Made by a program: the position numbers and the translations under genes. From the NCBI GenBank assembly GCA_037446575.1, contig JBBIII010000056.1:1-15868 (forward strand): 15,868 bases of DNA, written 5' to 3'. Below, piece after piece: positions 6,613-13,735 of the stretch; the first letter of the stretch is position 1, and every line of letters begins with the position of its first letter. The notes under the pieces were generated by a model. That model searched no databases and was not told where the DNA came from. It saw only the letters and a program-made list of their open reading frames with translations. Source of the DNA: JBBIII01 sp037446575 (GTDB taxonomy: Bacteria; Bacteroidota; Ignavibacteria; UBA10030).

Positions 6613-7178
6613 GAATAATAGCAGGTGAATTTCGAGGCCGCCACTTAATCAATGTACGCGATCTCTCCATTCGTCCGACAACCGACCGTGCGAAACAAAC
6701 TATATTTGATATATTAGCGTCCCGGATCACTCTGAAGGATTTAGAAGTATTGGATTTATTTTCCGGAAGCGGAAGTCTTGGTTTAGAAGCAATAAGTCGC
6801 GGAGTCAAAAGCGTTACATTTATCGATAAGTCGAGAAAATCACTCGAGGTTCTTGAAAAGAATATTGCAACTCTCAAATGCGAGTCAAAATGCGCTGTAT
6901 ACCAAGCGGATGTTTTTTGGTATTTAAAAAATATAAACAAAGCGTATGATATTGTTTTTGTTGATCCGCCATATAAGCTCGAAAAAATTGGTGAATTGCC
7001 AAACGCAATTTACGATTCCGGCGCTGTTCGGAATGGCTCCTATGTAGTAATGGAGCACAGTAAGGAATCGATTATTGATTTAGACGAAAACAAATACGAG
7101 ATTTTAAGAAAGTATTTCGGCCAAACTATGGTTTTAATTTTGAAATCAATTATACCACCATTATTAGAGGGAAAATAA
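6609..7178 (+). CDS. rsmD: 16S rRNA (guanine-N2)-methyltransferase RsmD
   Basis: RsmD uses S-adenosylmethionine to methylate N2 of G966 (E. coli numbering) in 16S rRNA during 30S assembly. The 189-residue protein opens with MRIIAGEFRGRHL and has IRPTTDRAKQTIFDIL (21-36), SAM motif I VLDLFSGSGSLGLEAISRG (47-65), and the catalytic motif DPPY at 119-122. Length and motif order are canonical. It shares an ATGA overlap with the PilM-like gene and lies two bases before coaD. The rsmD-coaD pairing is common in many bacterial phyla. Confidence 0.95.
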   Translation: MRIIAGEFRGRHLINVRDLSIRPTTDRAKQTIFDILASRITLKDLEVLDLFSGSGSLGLEAISRGVKSVTFIDKSRKSLEVLEKNIATLKCESKCAVYQADVFWYLKNINKAYDIVFVDPPYKLEKIGELPNAIYDSGAVRNGSYVVMEHSKESIIDLDENKYEILRKYFGQTMVLILKSIIPPLLEGK

Positions 7179-7180
7179 AA

Positions 7181-7663
7181 ATGAAGATTGGAATTTATCC
7201 GGGATCATTTGATCCTGTTACTAACGGACATCTCGATATACTTGAGCGCGCACTAAAACTTTTTGATAAAGTAATAATTTCTGTCGCACTCGATACAACC
7301 AAGAATCCGCTTTTTTCAGTCGATGATCGGTTGAGATTAATACGAGAAGCTGTTAAGGGTGTGAAAAATGTAGAAGTGGATTCCTTTAAAGGATTGCTTG
7401 TTAATTATGTAAAGCATAAGAAAGCTACTGCGGTAGTGCGCGGTCTAAGAGCTATGACAGACTTTGAGTACGAATTACAGCTTGCGCTTATGAATCGGAA
7501 ACTTGATGAAAACATGGAAACAGTTTTTCTTATGCCGAACGAAAAATACACTTATTTAAGCTCTAATGTAGTTAAAGAGATTGCACGCCTTGGGGGAGAT
7601 GTAAGTAAATTAGTTCCGTCTGTCGTTTCCAAATCTTTAGCAAAAAAAAGGAAGCTGAGTTAG
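7181..7663 (+). CDS. coaD: Pantetheine-phosphate adenylyltransferase
   Basis: CoaD transfers AMP from ATP to 4'-phosphopantetheine, giving dephospho-CoA, the penultimate step of coenzyme A synthesis. The 160-residue sequence has the nucleotidyltransferase signature GSFDPVTNGH (8-17, TxGH-type site at 14-17), the substrate-binding VVRGLRAMTDFEYE (85-98) and the ATP-binding YLSSNVVKE (125-133). It is normal in length and complete. An AGAGGGA ribosome-binding site precedes the ATG by about ten bases, one of the better ones in the window. It is co-transcribed with rsmD. Confidence 0.97.
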   Translation: MKIGIYPGSFDPVTNGHLDILERALKLFDKVIISVALDTTKNPLFSVDDRLRLIREAVKGVKNVEVDSFKGLLVNYVKHKKATAVVRGLRAMTDFEYELQLALMNRKLDENMETVFLMPNEKYTYLSSNVVKEIARLGGDVSKLVPSVVSKSLAKKRKLS

Positions 7664-7696
7664 CAACGGAATTAATGTTCGCAATATCTTAACACC

Positions 7697-8791
7697 ATGA
7701 GAATTTTATTCGTAATTTTTCTTATCATCCATGGGTTAATTCACCTGCTCGGATTTATCAAAGCATTCGGTATTGCAGAAATTAAGGATTTAACTCAACT
7801 TATTTCAAAACCGCTTGGTTTGCTTTGGTTACTAACTACTTTGCTTTTTTTAGGAACAAGTCTATTATTTGCGGTAAAGTATGACAATTATTGGACGATA
7901 GGTTTTTTGGCTATTGTTATTTCTCAGGCGCTTATATTTTATTTTTGGAAGGATGCAAAATTTGGAACTTTACCCAATGCTATTATCGCTATAATTTGCA
8001 TTATTGGTTTTGGCGAATTTAGCTTTAAAAATATGGTTAGAAATGAAGTTGATCATTTAGTAAAATTGGCGAATGAAAACATCTCAGATATATTAACCGA
8101 ACAAAAAATTGCATACTTGCCATGTGCAGTTCAGAAATGGCTTAAATGCTCGGGAATGATTAACCGACACGAAATTAAAAGCGTTTATCTTAAGCAAAAA
8201 GCGTTAGTGAAAATGAGTCCTGAACAAGTGCAATGGAAAAGCGCCGTAGCAGAACAGTATTTCACTACTCAGTCGCCTTCATTCGTTTGGACATTACGTT
8301 CGAAAATATTTCCATTAGTAGAAGTTGTGGAAAGAGATAAATTCCAAGACGGCAAGGGAGAAATGTTAATTAAAATTTTATCTATTTTTCCTGTTAGCGA
8401 ATACAAGAATAATGAAAAAATCAATATCGTTACTATACAACGATACTTAGCTGAAATTGTATGGTTTCCCTCTGCTGTTATCAGTCCATATATAAAATGG
8501 GAAAGCATTAATGATTCATCTGCAAAAGCAACTATAACTTATAAGGGTATTACCAGCTCTGGAATATTCTTTTTCGACCATAGTGGATGTTTCAAAAAAT
8601 TTTCCGCTATGCGCTTTATGAGTGGCGAGGAAGATGCACAACTGAAAGAATGGATAATCGAAGTCAAAGAGACAGAAGTAAGAAATGGAATAAAAATACC
8701 TACAAAAATGACTGCCACGTGGAAGCTCGACACAGGAGATTGGACTTGGTTACTACTTGAAATTATGGATGTTTCTTACGATATGCTTTAA
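7697..8791 (+). CDS. Membrane protein with C-terminal DUF6544-type domain
   Basis: The 364-residue protein has four predicted membrane helices in the first third (about 3-22, 40-60, 66-84, 93-110), followed by a soluble domain of about 230 residues. That domain resembles the DUF6544 (DUF6920) group: LPCAVQKWLKCSG (141-153), AEQYFTTQSPSFVW (185-198), a DKFQDGKGEM turn (214-223), and RYLAEIVWFPSAV (249-261). Function of the family is unknown. The small N-terminal bundle may be a DoxX-like or other helper membrane unit fused to the domain. It lies 33 bases after coaD on the same strand, so it may be co-transcribed. It ends 14 bases from the convergent kinase gene, leaving no room for a conventional terminator. 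Family assignment is from memory of the motif pattern. Confidence 0.65.
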   Translation: MRILFVIFLIIHGLIHLLGFIKAFGIAEIKDLTQLISKPLGLLWLLTTLLFLGTSLLFAVKYDNYWTIGFLAIVISQALIFYFWKDAKFGTLPNAIIAIICIIGFGEFSFKNMVRNEVDHLVKLANENISDILTEQKIAYLPCAVQKWLKCSGMINRHEIKSVYLKQKALVKMSPEQVQWKSAVAEQYFTTQSPSFVWTLRSKIFPLVEVVERDKFQDGKGEMLIKILSIFPVSEYKNNEKINIVTIQRYLAEIVWFPSAVISPYIKWESINDSSAKATITYKGITSSGIFFFDHSGCFKKFSAMRFMSGEEDAQLKEWIIEVKETEVRNGIKIPTKMTATWKLDTGDWTWLLLEIMDVSYDML

Positions 8792-8805
8792 ACAATAAGA
8801 ATAAC

Positions 8806-10296
8806 TTAAGAAATAGGTAGTTTAACAATAAATATGCTTCCCTTTCCTTCTTTACTTTTAACATCAATTGAACCTTTATGAGCTTCAACTATCCATTTTG
8901 CAATTGCAAGACCTAAACCGCTTCCGCCGCTATCATCATTTATGCTTGTTTGTTCTACTCTATAGAAACGTTGGAATATTTTAGTTTGTTCTTTTTTAGG
9001 AATACCGATGCCATTATCTTTTACCGATACTAAAACGAACCCGTTTTCTTTTACAATTGAAATTGATACTGCTCCTCGCTTTGGCGTGTATTTTACGGCA
9101 TTGTCAATTAGATTAAAGAAAAGCTGTTTCAAGCGTAATGGATCGGCGTTTATTTTAATTGGATTTTTATTTTCTATTTCGAGTTTAATCTTTTTTGTGT
9201 CTGCAATTACTTGAATGTTAGCTGCTATCTCTTCAATTAAATTTATAATTTCAACAGTCTGCATATTAAAAACTAACCTGCCGGTATCTGATTTTACCAA
9301 AATCATCAAACTTTCGACAATTGATGATAATCTAACTAATTCTTGGTTGATACTGTTCAGCAGGTTGCGAATTGGTTTAGGAATACGCTGGTTTCGAAGC
9401 GACACATCAATTTCACCGCGCATAATTGTTAATGGTGTTCGTAATTCGTGCGAAGCATCTTCAGAAAATTGTTGTATTTGATCAAACGACGCTTGAAGTC
9501 GGTTTATCATGTCGTTAAATTGCTCGGTCAATCTTCCAAGTTCATCGTCTATTTTGTGTGTAGGCAGGCGTCGGTTAAGATTTTTTGCTGTAATTTCTTT
9601 TGCTGTTTTTGTAAGCTCGTCCACCGGCTTCAAAGATTTATGAGCTAAAAACCAACCGCCAATTATAGAAACAAGTAATGCAATAGGCGTTATAAATAGA
9701 AAATTATAAAACACGTTATTAGTTACTTCATAAATCGGTTGGAGTGGATAAGCGACAAAGATTTTTACATAATCATTTTGCGTTAAGGCAAGTCTGATTT
9801 CTTGATTATCTGGTCCAATTGTGCTAACTACATTTATCCATTGATATGGAATGTCGTGGTATATTAATTTATGACCGCGTAGACTTTGCGAACGATAGAG
9901 TAAATCTCCATTGCGGTCAAGTATTTGAATATAATGGCGTCTTGGACTCAATAAAGTGTGTTGATAAATTTGATTCCACATTGCGTCTATTTCAGAGCGC
10001 ATCCCTTCGGTAGTATCAACGGGTTCAACTTCGGGTTGTTCTTCTTGTTGTGCGGCGGTTCGTTTTAGCTCCTGAAGTTCTTTTAGAGCGGCGCGTTTTA
10101 ATTTAATTTTCTTAGCTTTTGGTTCAATAAATTCTGCAACCCATTTAACTTCATTTTTTAGAGAATAATCAAGGTTTTCTAACAAGGCAGAATGAGAAAT
10201 AATATAAGCTACAACCCCGGAAGCTCCAAGCGTAATGCCTAAAATAATTGCGTACCATAAAGTAAGTTTAGTGCGGATAGAATGAAAAATCTTCAT
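8806..10296 (-). CDS. Sensor histidine kinase (HAMP, HisKA, HATPase)
   Basis: This 496-residue inner-membrane kinase pairs with the adjacent regulator. Order: membrane helix 1 (about 13-33), a periplasmic sensor region (about 36-195) with an unusually charged, coiled-coil-like stretch (58-90), membrane helix 2 (about 196-217), HAMP linker (218-270), and HisKA with the phosphoacceptor His283 in SEDASHELRTPLT. The ATPase domain has the N box around N395-N399, G1 DNGIGIP (427-433), F box FQRFYRVE (441-448) and G2 GGSGLGLA (457-464). All catalytic motifs are intact. The architecture resembles the ArlS/CusS-like kinases, but the sensor domain gives no ligand. It starts 16 bases after the regulator stop codon, so the two form one operon. 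Confidence 0.93.
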   Translation of the reverse strand: MKIFHSIRTKLTLWYAIILGITLGASGVVAYIISHSALLENLDYSLKNEVKWVAEFIEPKAKKIKLKRAALKELQELKRTAAQQEEQPEVEPVDTTEGMRSEIDAMWNQIYQHTLLSPRRHYIQILDRNGDLLYRSQSLRGHKLIYHDIPYQWINVVSTIGPDNQEIRLALTQNDYVKIFVAYPLQPIYEVTNNVFYNFLFITPIALLVSIIGGWFLAHKSLKPVDELTKTAKEITAKNLNRRLPTHKIDDELGRLTEQFNDMINRLQASFDQIQQFSEDASHELRTPLTIMRGEIDVSLRNQRIPKPIRNLLNSINQELVRLSSIVESLMILVKSDTGRLVFNMQTVEIINLIEEIAANIQVIADTKKIKLEIENKNPIKINADPLRLKQLFFNLIDNAVKYTPKRGAVSISIVKENGFVLVSVKDNGIGIPKKEQTKIFQRFYRVEQTSINDDSGGSGLGLAIAKWIVEAHKGSIDVKSKEGKGSIFIVKLPIS

Positions 10297-10312
10297 GTTT
10301 TATTTTTCGTCT

Positions 10313-10999
10313 TCAGAGGGTTTTAAATTTAAGTTGTATATCAGAAAAGTAGTATCCCTTGCCGCGTTCTGTCCAAATTAATTTTGCTTTTTGATCAATG
10401 TCTATTTTCTTTCTTATATGATTTATAAAAACATCAACCACGTTAGTTCCCGGGTCAAAATCGTATCCCCAAATTTCTTTAGCCAATTCCTGACGTGAAA
10501 TTAACTTTCCACGGTTTCTCATTAAGTATTCGACCAGAGCATATTCGCGCACAGTTAACTCGATTGGATTCCCTCCGCGTGTAACCTTGTGAGTTATTGT
10601 ATCTAATTCAAGGTCGGAGTATTTCAACTTAACTTTAACGCTACTGCGCCTAAGAAGCGAACGAATTCGCGCAAGCAACTCATTAAATGTAAATGGTTTA
10701 GTTAAATAGTCGTCGGCGCCTTTATCAAGTCCGCTTACTATATCATCGGTTGAACTGCGCGCTGTCAACATTAAAATTGGCGTTCTAATATCATCTTTAC
10801 GTAAATCCCTTAGAACTTCAAATCCATTTTTTTTAGGGAGTAAAACATCCAAAAGTATTAAGTCGAACGATTCGGTCCTGGCTAATTTTTCTCCGTTCTT
10901 GCCGTCTGCCGCGGTTACGACTTCGTATCCCTCAGCCGCTAAACCTTTTTTTAATAGACGTGCGACTTTGATTTCATCTTCTATTACAAGTATACGCAT
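10313..10999 (-). CDS. OmpR/PhoB-family response regulator
   Basis: This 228-residue DNA-binding regulator has a receiver domain (1-115) with the acidic pocket E7/D8, phosphoacceptor Asp51 in LILLDVLLPKKNG, Thr79 and Lys101 in LTKPF. The C-terminal winged helix (about 130-222) shows ELTVREYALVEYLMRNRGKL, SRQELAKEIWGYDFDPGTNVV and a GKGYYF wing. It is complete. It is the first gene of the regulator-kinase operon. It is divergent from the TRAP transporter operon, with 207 bases between the two starts, so that transporter is a natural candidate target. Self-regulation is also typical of the family. Confidence 0.95.
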   Translation of the reverse strand: MRILVIEDEIKVARLLKKGLAAEGYEVVTAADGKNGEKLARTESFDLILLDVLLPKKNGFEVLRDLRKDDIRTPILMLTARSSTDDIVSGLDKGADDYLTKPFTFNELLARIRSLLRRSSVKVKLKYSDLELDTITHKVTRGGNPIELTVREYALVEYLMRNRGKLISRQELAKEIWGYDFDPGTNVVDVFINHIRKKIDIDQKAKLIWTERGKGYYFSDIQLKFKTL

Positions 11000-11044
11000 T
11001 GCAATTTCTAAGCGGGTTGCACATATTGTTTTTCAACACGAAGC

Positions 11045-11073
11045 AATTTACTTTTTTATCGTAAAAGTGTCAA
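11045..11073 (-). promoter_or_regulatory. Predicted promoter of the regulator-kinase operon
   Basis: On the minus strand, TTGACA (11068-11073) is followed after 17 bases by TAAATT (11045-11050): a perfect -35 and a four-of-six -10. The start site would be near 11038, leaving a leader of about 40 bases to the ATG at 10999. No Shine-Dalgarno is evident in that leader. Confidence 0.4.
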
Positions 11074-11108
11074 TTCTGAGCTTGTAATATTTGAATTGTA
11101 AGCGTTGC

Positions 11109-11120
11109 CATTCATGAATG
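11109..11120. promoter_or_regulatory. 12-bp perfect palindrome between divergent operons (possible operator)
   Basis: CATTCATGAATG is a perfect palindrome lying between the predicted regulator promoter (11045-11073) and the predicted transporter promoter (11161-11189). The position suits a binding site for a dimeric regulator. OmpR-type regulators usually prefer direct repeats, so the assignment to the adjacent regulator is weak. Confidence 0.25.
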
Positions 11121-11160
11121 AAAAACTCTTCATATTGTTTTCTTTGAAACGCAGGCAATT

Positions 11161-11189
11161 TTTCCATATATTTTTTCTGTTGATATAGT
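11161..11189 (+). promoter_or_regulatory. Candidate promoter of the TRAP operon (extended -10)
   Basis: TTTCCA (11161-11166), a 17-base spacer, then TATAGT (11184-11189) preceded by TG at 11181-11182 gives an extended -10 element. Transcription from here would start about ten bases before the tatT ATG at 11207, leaving just room for the GAGGG Shine-Dalgarno. The -35 is weak and the short leader makes this tentative. Confidence 0.3.
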
Positions 11190-11206
11190 CGCTTGATGAG
11201 GGAAAA

Positions 11207-12064
11207 ATGAAAAGAATATTATTCTTTATAATTTCAATTTTTTTATTCGAAGGCTGTTTGCAAACCCTTGCCATACGTTCTATGAGTGGAATTATGGAAA
11301 ACGGACTTGCATCGTTTAATGAAGAATCAGATTTACAACTTGCTCATGAAGCTTTAGGAAGCAACTTAAAACTAATTGAGGCAATGATAAAAAGCGATCC
11401 GGCAAACGAGCAATTTCTTTTATTTGCCGCTCAAGGTTTTAATTCGTATGCATTAGCTTTCTGTGAAGATGACAGCATCGAGCGAGCTCGCTCTTTCTAT
11501 TTACGCGCAAAAGATTACGGAATGCGCATTTTAAATAAGAATAAAAAATTTAGAGAGGCGGCTAACGGCGATATCGAAAAATTTCGCAAAGCGGTAAAAA
11601 CGTTTAACAATGATGATGTGCCTGCAATTTTTTGGACAGCTTTTAGTTGGGGAAGTTACATCAACATAACTCGCACCGATATTGCCGGACTTGCCGATCT
11701 AAGTAAAGTTCAAGCGTTAATAGAATTTGTTGTCGAAAGAAATCCTTCCTTTTATTATGGGGGCGCATATTTGTTTTTAGGTTCAATAGAAGGAAACACT
11801 CCAAAATCGCTCGGAGGAAATCCGGAAAAATCGAAAGAATATTTTGAAAAATGTTTAACGCTCAATGGCGGAAAATTCTTAATGACGCAGTTGTATTATG
11901 CGAAGACTTATGCTGTTGCAACATTAGATCAGGATCTCTTCACTTCATTGTTAAAGCAAATCGAAGAGACTTCAATAGACGTTCTTCCAGAGGCGCGACT
12001 TGCAAATGTTATTGCTAAGAAGAAAGCGCAGAAACTTTTAGCTCAAGCTGAAGAATTATTCTAA
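11207..12064 (+). CDS. TRAP transporter T-component lipoprotein (TatT family)
   Basis: This 285-residue protein matches the TatT family, the TPR-like lipoprotein that defines TPATs (tetratricopeptide-repeat-protein associated TRAP transporters), known from Treponema pallidum. After a hydrophobic leader (4-14) there is a probable lipidation Cys17 (FEGC; the Glu before Gly is unusual for a lipobox). Family segments follow: SMSGIMENGLASFNEESDL, LKLIEAMIKSDPANEQFLLF and AAQGFNSYALAFCEDDSIERA. The helical repeats continue to the end. TatT is thought to sit in the periplasm, associate with the binding protein and help in ligand hand-over. A GAGGG ribosome-binding site precedes the ATG. It is the first gene of a four-gene transporter operon, 23 bases before dctP. 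Confidence 0.88.
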   Translation: MKRILFFIISIFLFEGCLQTLAIRSMSGIMENGLASFNEESDLQLAHEALGSNLKLIEAMIKSDPANEQFLLFAAQGFNSYALAFCEDDSIERARSFYLRAKDYGMRILNKNKKFREAANGDIEKFRKAVKTFNNDDVPAIFWTAFSWGSYINITRTDIAGLADLSKVQALIEFVVERNPSFYYGGAYLFLGSIEGNTPKSLGGNPEKSKEYFEKCLTLNGGKFLMTQLYYAKTYAVATLDQDLFTSLLKQIEETSIDVLPEARLANVIAKKKAQKLLAQAEELF

Positions 12065-12087
12065 ATCAATAATAATGAAAGAATAAA

Positions 12088-13244
12088 ATGAATCATCTTA
12101 AATACTTAATACTTTATACTTTCTTACTTTCAACTTGTTATTCACAGCAATACACGATAAAATTTGCATCAATTGCGCCAGAAGGAAGTACGTNNNNNNN
12201 NNNNNNNNNNNNNNNNNNNNNNNNNNNNNNNNNNNNNNNNNNNNNNNNNNNNNNNNNNNNNNNNNNNNNNNNNNNNNNNNNNNNNNNNNNNNNTATTCAC
12301 AGCAATACACGATAAAATTTGCATCAATTGCGCCAGAAGGAAGTACGTGGATGAATATAATGAAGGAATACGACGCTGTTGTGCAAAAAGAAAGCGGTGG
12401 GCGAGTTAAATTTAGAATGTACCCGAGCGGAATACAAGGAGATGAAAAAACCGTAATCAGAAAAATTGGCGTTGGTCAATTACATGCGGCTGGATTTACT
12501 GGAGTCGGACTCGGCGAGATTGCGCCCAAAGTAAGAATTCTCGATATGCCATTTTTAATTCGAACAAGTGAAGAAGCCGACAACCTCTATAATACATTTG
12601 ATCTTGAATTTCAAAAAGCATTTGAAGCGGGTGGGTATGTTTTATTGGGCTGGGCTGAAGTTGGTTTTGTGTACGTATTCAGCAACAACGTGATTACTAA
12701 ACCGGATGATATACGCAAACTTAAAATGTGGGTCTGGGACGGAGACCCTGTTGCAGAAACTGCTTTTAAAGCGTTGGACTTAAGACCGATTCCACTTTCT
12801 TTTGATAATGTTAGAACCTCTTTACAAACAGGTTTGGTTAATGCGTTTTACACTACACCTTATGCGGCAATTGCACTGCAGTGGTACACTCAAGCAAAAT
12901 TTATGGTTGAATTTCCATTGACTTGCTCTGCCGGCGCAGTGTTGATTTCAAAAAAGTATTTTGACGGTATGCCGAAAGATTTGCAAGAAATACTCGTTCG
13001 CAATGGAAGAATATATATGAAGAAACTTACTGATGCAGGAAGGATCGACAACAAAAATTCGCTTATCGAACTGAAAAAGCGGGGAATTACTTTCACTGAA
13101 GCTAAAGAAAAAGAAGTGCAAGAATATGTTGAAGCCGGCATACGAGCAAGAAGAATGCTTGTCGGTAAAATGTACGATGAAGATTTTATGAAGAGCATTG
13201 AAAAAGCAGTAATAGAATTCCGAAATAACTCTAAGAAGAAATGA
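12088..13244 (+). CDS. TRAP transporter substrate-binding protein DctP (TPAT type), interrupted by a false gap
   Basis: This periplasmic solute receptor delivers ligand to DctQM. As given, the gene is split by 100 Ns (12194-12293) and the two halves are in different frames. Bases 12139-12193 and 12294-12348 are identical; removing one copy plus the Ns (155 bases) restores one frame of 333 residues, the normal DctP length, with Trp36 spanning the join. A signal peptide (about 1-19; STC or CYS cleavage region) precedes QYTIKFASIAPEGSTWMN. Family segments include VKFRMYPSGIQGDEKTVIRKI, DMPFLIRTSEEADNLY and PIPLSFDNVRTSLQTGLVNAF. Residues 161-164 read KMWV where typical TRAP receptors have K-I-R-V, so the ligand-binding Arg is replaced by Trp163. 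The same loss is a feature of TPAT receptors and points away from a simple carboxylate ligand. It overlaps dctQ by four bases. Confidence 0.9.
12139..12348. repeat. 55-bp direct duplication flanking the N gap (assembly overlap)
   Basis: Bases 12139-12193 are repeated exactly at 12294-12348, immediately on either side of the 100-N run. The copies end and begin exactly at the Ns, and collapsing them repairs the dctP frame. This is the signature of two contigs that overlap by one assembly k-mer (55) but were scaffolded with a fixed-length gap, not of a biological repeat. Confidence 0.92.
12194..12293. other. Assembly gap of 100 Ns (likely spurious)
   Basis: Exactly 100 undetermined bases lie inside dctP. 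The flanking contig ends overlap by 55 identical bases, so the true missing length is probably zero and 155 bases in total are superfluous. Confidence 0.95.
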
Positions 13245-13735
13245 AAATTTTTAAAACCATCGATTCTTTCATTAATAAAATTGAGGGGGCAATTCTTATT
13301 TTTCTCCTTCTTATAATGCTTATTATGGCGTTTGGCCAAGTTGTGCTTCGCAATTTTTTTTCGGGCGGAATTGTTTGGGGGGATATTTTACTTCGTCATC
13401 TTGTCTTGTGGATCGGTTTTCTTGGAGCGGCTTTAGCTACAAGCAATGAACGCCATCTTAATATTGATGTGCTTACAAGATATTTGCCTGCAAGACTGAA
13501 GGGAATAATTGCGGCGGTTGCAAATATTTTTGCGGCAACAATTTGTTTCCTTCTTTCACGAGCGTCTATTACATTTATCGAGTTTGAGATCAACAATAAA
13601 AATATTGTCTTTGGCGATATTCCATCGTGGTATGCACAAATTGTTATTCCAATCGGCTATGGACTGTTGACTTTTCATTTCCTCATCCGAGCATTGATAG
13701 ATATACACAAATCAATAAAAAAGGAAGCGGGATGA
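13241..13735 (+). CDS. TRAP transporter small membrane subunit DctQ
   Basis: This 164-residue small subunit of the TRAP membrane complex has four predicted helices (about 14-34, 50-66, 86-108 and 125-150). The family signature LVLWIGFLGAALATSNERHLNIDVL includes the conserved W, the GAA turn and the H.NIDVL end. DctQ scaffolds DctM, which carries the elevator transport domain. Start and stop overlap the neighbours by four bases (ATGA) on both sides, so dctP, dctQ and dctM are tightly coupled. In the Treponema TPAT the Q and M parts are fused; here they are separate. Confidence 0.92.
   Translation: MKIFKTIDSFINKIEGAILIFLLLIMLIMAFGQVVLRNFFSGGIVWGDILLRHLVLWIGFLGAALATSNERHLNIDVLTRYLPARLKGIIAAVANIFAATICFLLSRASITFIEFEINNKNIVFGDIPSWYAQIVIPIGYGLLTFHFLIRALIDIHKSIKKEAG

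Noticed and set aside
9008..9648. Three plus-strand reading frames opposite the histidine kinase
   Set aside because: They are antisense shadows of a clearly coding kinase with intact motifs.
11056..11274. 72-residue minus-strand reading frame between the regulator and tatT
   Set aside because: It overlaps the tatT start antisense and both predicted promoters, and is rich in Asn, Lys, Ile and Ser as expected from random AT-rich DNA.
12098..12409. Additional small reading frames across the N run
   Set aside because: They exist only because Ns are read as open codons; they vanish once the 55-bp overlap is collapsed.
13627..13731. Upstream extension of DctM
   Set aside because: It reads through the dctQ coding sequence in another frame. 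The ATG at 13732 has a Shine-Dalgarno, an ATGA overlap and the canonical DctM N-terminus.
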